From a virus: DNA of 25,306 nucleotides. The notes under the pieces were generated by a model. That model had not been told where the DNA came from. It ran no database searches and worked only from the letters and a program-made list of their open reading frames with translations. This document shows, piece after piece, positions 15,623 through 22,800 of this stretch (its first letter is position 1; every line of letters starts with the position of its first letter). Both the position numbers and the translations under genes were made by a program. The stretch is taken from the IMG/VR virus record IMGVR_UViG_3300035698_002100, positions 1 through 25,306 of that record, one strand, 5' to 3'.

Positions 15623-16000
15623 TGAATCATGTTATTTATAGCTCAAGTGGCGATATTATAAGAGTAATAAACTGTCCTGAATCAATGGTTTGGATGCAGG
15701 CCAAGGAAGGTGAGTTTCTACTAAGTGTAGAGGATTACGTTGACATTGACCGTAACTGGGTGAGCAGCGGCCGCTTAAAGAAAAAGGCTGAGTTCCCTTT
15801 CTTGCCAGACTTAATCGAGATTATTGCAAATCTTGAAGACGCGGCAATTATCCAAAATGTGCCTGCCGGTTGCGTTATTAACTGGTTTGATGGTTTGACA
15901 GAAATCTCAGACGGGAGTGATATTGAATTCTCAGTTGATCTGCCGGGCAAATACTGGCTAGTTATTTCATCCACGCCTTATTTGATAAAGGAGATAACAA
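15215..16000. other. Second AT-rich segment: fibre tip and following gene
   Basis: From about 15215 the DNA shifts to A/T-ending codons within the tail-tip gene, and the shift continues through the next gene to about 16000. This is the classic place of receptor-binding tip exchange, in which the tip and its small partner gene move together. The left boundary is inside the reading frame and the right one is near the TTG start of the following gene. No repeats flank it. Confidence 0.65.
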
Positions 16001-16023
16001 TTGAAGCGATCCCTGCAGCTTAA
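15622..16023 (+). CDS. Fibre-tip partner protein
   Basis: A 133-residue acidic protein. I place the start at 15622, where the ATG overlaps the tail-tip stop as TAATG. An in-frame ATG at 15574 lies deep inside the upstream gene and is less likely. The sequence is beta-rich at both ends (MNHVIYSSSGDIIRVI; YWLVISSTPYLIKEI), with a short helix around LPDLIEIIANLEDAAII. It is AT-rich like the tip it follows, so the two were probably acquired together. It may be an assembly chaperone or an extra tip subunit; the family is not recognised. Confidence 0.6.
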   Translation: MNHVIYSSSGDIIRVINCPESMVWMQAKEGEFLLSVEDYVDIDRNWVSSGRLKKKAEFPFLPDLIEIIANLEDAAIIQNVPAGCVINWFDGLTEISDGSDIEFSVDLPGKYWLVISSTPYLIKEITIEAIPAA

Positions 16024-16393
16024 CTCGGACAACCGACCTGCCAATGCAGAGCAAATCAAGCACTGGCGCGACACGCACGAACTATCTCCGGTGACTACCA
16101 CTGTGGGCACTTTTCATACAGACACCTTATCGGTTGAGCAGCGCATGAAAGGAGCCATTGAGCAATTTGATGACCTGCCAACACTGAACCCGGATGGAAC
16201 GCTGACGTGGAAATGCCCTGGTCCGGTTTACCATGACTTTACTAAAGAAGAGCTTCAGACCGGGTACACCGAACTGAAACACCTGGCGGCTATGCGTAGT
16301 GCAATTCTTCACGTTAAGGCTGAGGCATTTCAGCAGATGGCTATCCCGCCGACTCCGGCGCAGTTGGCTAACATTTCATTCTGGCTGCCATAG
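16001..16393 (+). CDS. Tail-fibre assembly-like protein (DUF4376-like), TTG start
   Basis: A 130-residue protein starting with TTG. The start is well supported: AAAGGAG (15987-15993) lies 7 bases upstream, and the next in-frame ATG is not until about 16146. The segment IKHWRDTHELSPVTTTVGTFHTDTLSVEQRM resembles DUF4376, a domain found in tail-fibre assembly proteins, followed by a short Trp-containing strand and a helix. The gene overlaps the previous one by 23 bases in another frame. The likely role is folding or attachment of the tail tip. Composition is closer to the phage average than in the preceding gene. Confidence 0.65.
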   Translation: MKRSLQLNSDNRPANAEQIKHWRDTHELSPVTTTVGTFHTDTLSVEQRMKGAIEQFDDLPTLNPDGTLTWKCPGPVYHDFTKEELQTGYTELKHLAAMRSAILHVKAEAFQQMAIPPTPAQLANISFWLP

Positions 16394-16493
16394 GAATCAC
16401 CCATACACCGATCGTCTGGATTGAAACCATGTTTTCAGTCGAGCGGTGGTAAGCTGAGCATGTCATCATGTCATCATGTCGGGAGACAGAACG
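16394..16493 (+). promoter_or_regulatory. Leader of internal-virion unit with TGTCATCA repeats
   Basis: Gap of 100 bases. TGTCATCA occurs twice in tandem plus a half copy (16461-16480), running into GTCGGGAGAC (16478-16487), which serves as ribosome site for the ATG at 16494. About 30 bases upstream of the 10-mer lies GGTAAGC (16447 onward); the leader at 19782-19854 has GGTAGC at nearly the same distance, and much of the sequence between can be aligned. A phage-specific promoter or translational control element is possible. Confidence 0.45.
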
Positions 16494-16955
16494 ATGCCAC
16501 GAAGTAACGAGTCCGAGTTTCTCACGGCGGTCCTGCAGGGCAATGGCGCTGCCATTGAATTCTGCCGCACCTTATTCAGAATCAGCCAGGCGCTTGACGA
16601 CCTGATTGATCGCGACACCCCCATCTCCGATGCAAGAATATACCAAGCATTCTGGGAGGCGCTGATCGAGCTGCCTGCCAACCCTTTCTATCGCCATCAC
16701 GAAATGACACTGCGCCCGCTTATGGCCAGCGCACTGCAGGACTGGTGGGATGCAACACGCCTCGAGCAAGCCGACAACGTACACGGCCGGACGCTGGCCT
16801 TTGTGCTGCGCGACATGCTGACGGGGGTAGTCGTTAGATGCGCCGGCCTGGTCGGTGGATTTGAGTGGATGCAAGAGAAATCCGTAGCCATCCGGCTGCA
16901 CTTCCATGAAGACACTTTCGGACAATATCTTGAAGACTTGGAGGTTCAGTTATGA
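16494..16955 (+). CDS. Helical protein opening the internal-virion module
   Basis: A 153-residue, almost entirely helical protein. I choose the ATG at 16494, with GGGAG 8 bases before it, rather than the in-frame ATG at 16476, which lies within the shared leader element. The segment FRISQALDDLIDRD contains DDLID, resembling the DDxxD metal site of type I isoprenoid synthases, but I see no second acidic motif. NPFYRHHE and a C-terminal CAGLVGGFEWM follow. I recall similar proteins beside internal virion genes in other phages, without a known function. Its stop overlaps the next start by ATGA. Confidence 0.65.
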   Translation: MPRSNESEFLTAVLQGNGAAIEFCRTLFRISQALDDLIDRDTPISDARIYQAFWEALIELPANPFYRHHEMTLRPLMASALQDWWDATRLEQADNVHGRTLAFVLRDMLTGVVVRCAGLVGGFEWMQEKSVAIRLHFHEDTFGQYLEDLEVQL

Positions 16956-17563
16956 GCGGCGGCGGCAAAAAAGGCGACAACAAAATCAAAGACACACCTG
17001 AGCAGCGCTATGCCGCTCAGGTGGCAGCGGAGAAGTGGAACTTTGCACAAGAGACACTCGCTCCTCTCGAAAACGAATACATGGCCCGCGTGGATGACAT
17101 GGGGTCAGAGGCCCGGTCCTCGTACATTCGCGGAGCTGCTAATCAGTCGACGATGGCTGGCCTGGGTAACGCTGAGGAGCAGATAGGCTCGCAGCTTGGG
17201 CAAGGGGGCGTTAACCCCAACAGCGGGCGGTGGCAGGGCACACAAGCTGACGCAGGTATGCAGCTCGCCACTCAAGGCGGCGAGACGATGGGCCGCGGAT
17301 TGTTCCAGCAGGATCAGGAGCAGATCCGGGGGATGCAAAACATCGTGGCTATTGGATCCGGGCAAGAGGGCCGGGCTCAGCAGGGGCTGAACGCTATTGC
17401 CGGCCAGTCTGCAATGGACGCGCGCGGGGAGTCTACCAACGCATTCAACAAGCGCTCGGCAAACCTCCAGCTTCTTGGCCAGGTCGCGGGCGCCGGAGTA
17501 AGCTATAAACTGAACAAAGGGTTCGAAGACAGTGTGTCAAAAGGCGACGCATCGATACCCTAA
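16952..17563 (+). CDS. Internal virion-type protein, Gly/Gln-rich
   Basis: A 203-residue protein that starts MSGGGKKGDNKIKDTPEQRYAAQ and is rich in Gly, Gln, Ala and Asn. An N-terminal helical region precedes a low-complexity middle with repeated GxG and Q-rich pieces, then a C-terminal helix (LLGQVAGAGVSYKLNKGF) that could insert in or lie on a membrane. The composition and place resemble small podovirus core or ejection proteins such as those near T7 gp7 and gp14, but there is no clear sequence match that I can name. The stop overlaps the ATG of a 29-codon frame as TAATG. Confidence 0.6.
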   Translation: MSGGGKKGDNKIKDTPEQRYAAQVAAEKWNFAQETLAPLENEYMARVDDMGSEARSSYIRGAANQSTMAGLGNAEEQIGSQLGQGGVNPNSGRWQGTQADAGMQLATQGGETMGRGLFQQDQEQIRGMQNIVAIGSGQEGRAQQGLNAIAGQSAMDARGESTNAFNKRSANLQLLGQVAGAGVSYKLNKGFEDSVSKGDASIP

Positions 17564-17652
17564 TGATGCAGGAATACGCAAAAGCAACCGGCAGCTTCGA
17601 TACGAATTACGGAACCGCTGCCCTGCTTAGCTATCAACTTGGGATGAAATAA
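17563..17652 (+). CDS. Possible 29-residue protein between virion genes
   Basis: This frame starts with ATGATG overlapping the upstream stop (TAATG) and ends 2 bases before the next ATG at 17655. The peptide starts MMQEYAKATGSF and ends ALLSYQLGMK. It exactly fills an otherwise empty gap and has the same coupling geometry as the other genes of the module. It could be a real small virion protein, or the remnant of a longer C-terminus of the previous protein. No function can be inferred. Confidence 0.4.
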   Translation: MMQEYAKATGSFDTNYGTAALLSYQLGMK

Positions 17653-17654
17653 TC

Positions 17655-18152
17655 ATGTCTCGGAATATGGGCAATATTGGCAATATCGGAAATATCGGCA
17701 ATATCAGTAACGCACAAGGCGGCTCAAGTGCCACAGCTATCAACCCAGAAGATGCTTTTCGCGGCGACCAGGGAGCCTCGACGCTGCTTGGCAAGCTATA
17801 CCGCGCCCAGTGGGAGGACTGGAAAAACCGCTTCTCGCCCTACATCGACAAGCTGGCAAACAAAGCATCCGATCCGGGATTCCTCGATGAGCAGTCGACC
17901 CAGGCCGCGGCTTCAGTGCGCTCGACCTACGACAACGTGCAGGCCGGAATGGAGACGCAGCGCCAAGGGTATGGCCTGAACCAGACCGCGGCGCAGCAAG
18001 GGTCGGAGCAGCGCAAGATGGCGCTCGGAAGGTCTGCCGACTCAAACGCAGCCTACAACAATGCGCGCATATCGGCCCGCGATCTACAGGATCAGGTGCT
18101 GGCTGGAGGCATGGGGCTGAACAACATTCCTCAAGCAGGGCAGGGTCAATAA
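17655..18152 (+). CDS. Internal virion-type protein with GNI repeats
   Basis: A 165-residue protein. The N-terminus is MSRNMGNIGNIGNIGNISN, a run of Gly-Asn-Ile triplets, followed by a Ser/Ala-rich stretch. The rest is helical, with LLGKLYRAQWEDWKNRF near residue 45 and then Gln-rich segments with periodic Ala (QGYGLNQTAAQQGSEQRKMAL). It resembles other small podovirus core proteins in length and composition. The Shine-Dalgarno sequence is weak (GGGATGA), so translation may depend on the preceding tiny frame. ATG 17667 is an alternative start. The stop overlaps the next start as TAATG. Confidence 0.6.
   Translation: MSRNMGNIGNIGNIGNISNAQGGSSATAINPEDAFRGDQGASTLLGKLYRAQWEDWKNRFSPYIDKLANKASDPGFLDEQSTQAAASVRSTYDNVQAGMETQRQGYGLNQTAAQQGSEQRKMALGRSADSNAAYNNARISARDLQDQVLAGGMGLNNIPQAGQGQ
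17670..17705. repeat. Four 9-base repeats encoding Gly-Asn-Ile
   Basis: Units GGCAATATT, GGCAATATC, GGAAATATC and GGCAATATC run in tandem and in frame. They are slippage-prone and could vary in number between isolates. They make a short low-complexity N-terminus. Confidence 0.85.
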
Positions 18153-18415
18153 TGTCATACGGACTTTTGGGCCTAAAAGGCAAAATGGAAGGCGAGGCGC
18201 TTCAAGGCCTGCAGGAGCTTTCCGGCCAGCAGCGAGAAAACAAGCGGCTTGAAGATCAGATGGATCAGGCGGACAAAGCGCGAAGACAACAGACAGGTAT
18301 GGCGCTTGGCGCTGCAGGCGGCGCCGCTATAGGCATGAAGGTGGGCGCTATTGGCGGGCCGATGGGTATGGCGGTTGGCGCTGCGGTCGGCTTCCTCGCT
18401 GGATCTTTGATGTAA
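18152..18415 (+). CDS. Small glycine-zipper protein, candidate channel former
   Basis: An 87-residue protein. The first half is a charged helix rich in Gln, Glu, Lys and Arg. The second half, from about residue 49, is a continuous Gly/Ala-rich hydrophobic stretch (ALGAAGGAAIGMKVGAIG, then PMGMAVGAAVGFLAGSLM) with Gly every three or four residues, the glycine-zipper pattern of membrane-spanning oligomers. Such proteins can form or line channels. In short-tailed phages, ejected proteins build a conduit across the cell envelope, so this is a good candidate for that role, by inference. The start overlaps the upstream stop as TAATG. Confidence 0.65.
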   Translation: MSYGLLGLKGKMEGEALQGLQELSGQQRENKRLEDQMDQADKARRQQTGMALGAAGGAAIGMKVGAIGGPMGMAVGAAVGFLAGSLM

Positions 18416-18425
18416 GGAGAATGAA

Positions 18426-19781
18426 ATGGCAGGATTAGACACTCGCGGCCTGGCCGACGGCTTCGCGCAAGGCTTCGGTATGATGGAAGCCTATGACCAG
18501 CGCAAGATCAACAACAAGCGTGCCGACAATCAAGAGGCCCGGCAGGCCAAGCAGGACGGCCGCATCGATCAGCAGTGGGAACAGCAGCAGGAAGACCGGA
18601 GTAAGAACGAGGCCCTAGAAAAGCTGTCTATGTTTTACCAGCAAGAAGCGTCCGGAATGACGCCGGAGTGGACTGCCGACCTTGATTCTGCGGCAGAGCT
18701 TCACCCTTATTTGCGGCTTGGATCGGTCTATGATCCGAGCACCGCAAAGTCTGTAGATATAGCAAAGCAGGTTGCCCTGGGCGACATCGATCCAAACTCG
18801 CCTGAAGCGCTAGAGGCCTTTAACCAGTTCTACAAGGTAGACATCGACAAGGGTGACGCTAAAGACCTTCAGGAAGGAGAGACGGCACGAAAAAGCATTA
18901 TTCAGACCTACCCGGGATCAATCGAAGGCACCTTGTCATTTGAGCTTGGCGTTGAGGTACTTGATGCGCAGGGCGCCGTCGTTCGCTCGTACACATCTCC
19001 TATGACAACGAATAACAGCGCAGGCGACGATGAAGTAAAACAGGTATCTATCGAGAAGATGGTTAATGGTGCCGCGGGCATGGCATCTCTTCAGCGCGTT
19101 ATACCTGAAGAAGTGAAGGCGCAGCGTAGAAAGTTCTTGATCGAGATCGGGGTGCTCAAGCCGCCATCCGAGCAGTTCGAGAGTGTTCAAGGCCCTGGCG
19201 GAAGCGTTCTTCAGCGCAACACGTTGACTGGCGAGATGAGCCAGGTAGTAGGGCGTGAGTCGTCTTATGGCCGCTCGGCCTTCGCCCCGGGAGCGCTTCA
19301 GAAAAAGATGGAGTACCTAAAGTCAGAGTTTCCCGGAGAGTCAAACCAGCAAATATACGAGCGGGCGGTCAACAATAGTGCCGAAGAGGAAGGGCTAACC
19401 ATAGAGGCCGGGCGCAAGGCATCCTCTATTGAGAGCATGATTCAGCGGGAGGAGGTTCGCCTTAATGATGCTATGGAGGAGGATAGACCTCCGATTGAGG
19501 AGGAAATCGCCAGACTTGAAGGCATCCTTAATGAAATAGTTTTCGGCCGTGCGCAGCCTACTCCAGAGCGGCCGCGCCCCGGCATGAACATCCCTGCCGT
19601 TCGGAGCGCTGTCGGTGCAGGCATGAGCATGGAGGGCAGAGGCCCGCTGCCAGTCAATCCTGCGCAGCAGCCACAACAAAGGCAACAGCCTGCGCCTCAA
19701 CAGTCAGCGACTCAGCAGTCAGCGCCGCAGAGTGAAGCGCAGATGACGGATGAGCAGCTTCGGAAGTATTTGGGGTATTAG
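18426..19781 (+). CDS. Internal virion protein, 451 residues
   Basis: A 451-residue acidic protein. It begins MAGLDTRGLADGFAQGFGMME and continues with a long, charged, coiled-coil-like helix (residues about 25-75). A mixed region follows, including VQGPGGSVLQRNTLTGEM. Another helical region (about 300-380) leads to a Pro/Gln-rich tail with QQPQQRQQPAPQQS. AAGGAG (18414-18419) lies 6 bases before the ATG at 18426; an ATG at 18421 reads into a stop after five codons. The long helices and Gln-rich linkers resemble podovirus core proteins that leave the head with the DNA. No enzyme motif was seen. Confidence 0.65.
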   Translation: MAGLDTRGLADGFAQGFGMMEAYDQRKINNKRADNQEARQAKQDGRIDQQWEQQQEDRSKNEALEKLSMFYQQEASGMTPEWTADLDSAAELHPYLRLGSVYDPSTAKSVDIAKQVALGDIDPNSPEALEAFNQFYKVDIDKGDAKDLQEGETARKSIIQTYPGSIEGTLSFELGVEVLDAQGAVVRSYTSPMTTNNSAGDDEVKQVSIEKMVNGAAGMASLQRVIPEEVKAQRRKFLIEIGVLKPPSEQFESVQGPGGSVLQRNTLTGEMSQVVGRESSYGRSAFAPGALQKKMEYLKSEFPGESNQQIYERAVNNSAEEEGLTIEAGRKASSIESMIQREEVRLNDAMEEDRPPIEEEIARLEGILNEIVFGRAQPTPERPRPGMNIPAVRSAVGAGMSMEGRGPLPVNPAQQPQQRQQPAPQQSATQQSAPQSEAQMTDEQLRKYLGY

Positions 19782-19854
19782 CCGATAGGCCCGACCGCAT
19801 CAGCAACCTCTGGTAGCATAGAACGTCTATCAACATCATTGTCGGGAGACACCG
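19782..19854 (+). promoter_or_regulatory. Leader of the giant protein gene
   Basis: Gap of 73 bases. GTCGGGAGAC (19841-19850) supplies the ribosome site 4 bases before the ATG. GGTAGCATAGAACGTC, starting at 19812 about 29 bases upstream of the 10-mer, lines up with GGTAAGCTGAGCATGTC in the leader of the gene at 16494. No sigma-70 boxes or terminator were seen. Confidence 0.45.
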
Positions 19855-22800
19855 ATGGCACAAGTGAAGGGACAGGCGAAGCCTTGGGCTGACGTCGCAA
19901 GCAGCGAGCAGTTTAAGGCACTGGCAGGCGAAGATCAGGAACGGGCTCGCCAGCTGTACTTCAGCGACGTCGTGCTGCCACGGGTGCCTCCTGGCATGGA
20001 GGATCGCGCTCGGACAATGTTCGATAGTGATACGGCGATCAAGCCGGTCGAGATTCAGCCGGTCGAGTCCCAGCAGTCGCCTCAGCAGCAGCCCCCAGCT
20101 CAGCCTATGGGCCTTGGCCGGCCAGATACAGGCGTGCGAGTGCCTGGAGATCAGCCGCAGGACATGGGCATACCCATTGCAATGCGTCCTGGTGCAAACA
20201 CGCCTCAGCAAGCCCCAGAGCCGGTCGTTCAGCGGCCCGGCCTCCAGTACCCCCGACAGCCTGGCAGCACAAACTGGGCAGATGCTTACCTTCCTGAAGG
20301 CGTAGATGCCTCGACGCTTGGCCAGAGTGACGCTCAGCAGGTGGTTGCCAGTGCAGCAGAGCGCAAGAATACGCCAACCATGCTCGAATACGAGGATGAG
20401 ATCACCAGCATGATGGAGGCCGGCAACGGGTTCATCGATCGCGAAACGGCAGAGAAGGTTATTGCCCGCAAGGTGGAGCCGTTCTCGGGGGCAGGAGGAG
20501 CCCTTGAGCGCGGCATACTGCAGACCTCCTACATGATTGGGGCTGCCAAGGAGACCGTCACCAGAAACCCAGAAGGAATGCAGGAAAACTTTGACAAGCT
20601 AAACGCGCTGGCGAAACACCCGGATGTGGAGCGCTTTACCAGGAGCGCCACTGATAAGGTTCTCGCTCTCGGAGGCAAGGAAGCAACACTTTACGAGACG
20701 CTCGGCGCCGTTGGTGAAGCGGTAGAAGAGGAGTTTGTTGGCTACGCCTTGATGGCAATTGAGCAATCGGCCAATACCGGCGTGGTTTATGGTACTGCAG
20801 CCGCCATGGCAACAGCGGGCGGAGTCGCTGGGGCGCCGTTTGGACCGCTAGTGGCGGCCGCTGGCACCACAATAGGCGGGATTGCTGGTATTTTTGCCGG
20901 CAGCATTATTCTGTCAATAGGGGAGAAAGCGCTAGCCGCAGCTGACCAGGCGAGGCTGGAGGGGCGAAGCCTGACAATCCAGGATGCAGAGATAGCTGAG
21001 ACTAAAGGCCTAAAGAAAGGGGCGACTATCGGCGGTGTTGAGACCCTTACCATGGCCCTCACAATGGGCCTGACCCGGTCTCTAATGCGGCCAGTGATCG
21101 GCGCGGTAGAGATAGCCACGGTTAGAGAGCTGCAAAGGCTTGGCGTCGACACGACCAGCGAGCTTGCGGTCTTTGCCGCAAGGAATCAGCCGGAGATCCT
21201 TCGGTCCGTGCTGATAGCGCAGTCAAAGGCTGTCGACGACGTCATGCTCACGGCTCGCCGTGGGTTTGGAGGCGCAGCAGCCATCTCTCTCGAGACTGGC
21301 AGCGAGGGCGTGGGCGAGTTTTCCGGCGAATGGATCGCAGAGGGCGCTTTCCCGGGATACCAGGACGCCGTTATGGAATCCGTTTCAAGTTTGTCTCAGT
21401 CGCTACTGCAGTCCGGATACTCAGTATCCTCTCAGGATGCGTCGACTATCGTTCGTGATGGCGGCACACTGGACCAGAAGGCGAACGATGTAGCGCAGAA
21501 AGCAACCCTTGAAGCCTTGCGGTCCCAGGGCATTGGCACAGATGCTGCCTCGGTCGCCCAGGCCAAGCAGGACCCTGCCGTATTTGCTGGAGTGCAGAAA
21601 GCGCAGCAGGAGGCGCTCAAGGCCGCAGGATTTAGGGGCAAGAGAGCGGCATCACTGATCTGGGCCGACACAACAGAACAAGGCCCGACCGTCGCCGACC
21701 AATACGAGCAGACTGTCAGCCTGGATGAAGTCAATGCTGCAGCGTCTGCCGGCGAGCCAGCGGGCGCGATGCCTAATACGAGCAATCCTTTCGGCCTGAC
21801 GCTGCCCGGCGAGGTGAAGGCAACCGGTGATGCTTACGGGGGCAAGGCTTTTGACTTGTCGCGCGAAGGTGGCACAGATTACGGGGTGAGTAATGCTAAC
21901 GCAGCCCCGGCGCAACCGGCTAAGGCAGACGTGCCCGGCAGGCCCGCATCGGAAACAGGTGTATACCGAGTCGCGCTAACAGATATTAACGTGGATCCCC
22001 AGTCCTACCAGTTCCGCACGGCCGTCAATGATGAAGGCTTGGACTCTCGCCTGGAATCCGTTGGCAAGTGGGACGACGTTCGCGCAGGCCTGGTGTTGCT
22101 GCATGAGCGCTCCGACGGCAGCCTATATGTCGCTGACGGACACCACCGGGTAGCCATGGCTAAGCGCCTTGGCCAGACCAGCATCAATACCATGATCATC
22201 AGCGAGAAGAATGGCGTTACTGTCGCCGGAGCTCGCCGCGAGGCAGCGCTCAACAACATCGCAAACGAGAACGCCACTGCTATCGATATAGCCAAGGTGT
22301 TCAGGGATAGCGAGGGGGACGTAAGAACGGTACGCGCGCGCGAGAATCTACCCAAGAACAAGAAAACAGACGACGCGGAAAACCTGGCTGCGCTAAATGA
22401 CGATGTATTCGGCTCCGTTGTAAACGAGCAGATGGACATCAAAGATGGCGCTGTCATCGGCCGAGTGTTCACTGATTCAGAACAACAGTCTGAGGCGGCG
22501 CGGATATTCCGTAACGTCAAGCCAGCAACCGAGTTTCAGCGTGAAGTCCTGGCAAACGAGATCCGCAACGCTGGATTTGCCAAGCAGCAATCAGATCAGG
22601 GTGGACTGTTTGGCGACGACAGCAGCTCGGTGGGTCTACTGAAGGATCGGCTGAAGGTGCTGGAGAAGCTGCGCCAGGCCTTAGCCAGCGACCGCTCACT
22701 ATTCCGGACACTGAACGATAATGCTGGACGGGCTACCGAGGCCGGGAATACGATCAGTAAGTCTCGAAACTCCGAGATTGCCGAGTCTTCTCAGCGCAAT

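Noticed and set aside
16476-16493. ATG at 16476 as start of the helical protein gene
   Set aside because: This ATG is part of the tandem TGTCATCA repeat and overlaps the shared GTCGGGAGAC element, whose GGGAG is ideally spaced for the ATG at 16494.
17670-17705. Nine-base repeats as iterons of an origin
   Set aside because: They are in frame and encode a Gly-Asn-Ile run inside a gene; no AT-rich unwinding region or initiator gene is nearby.
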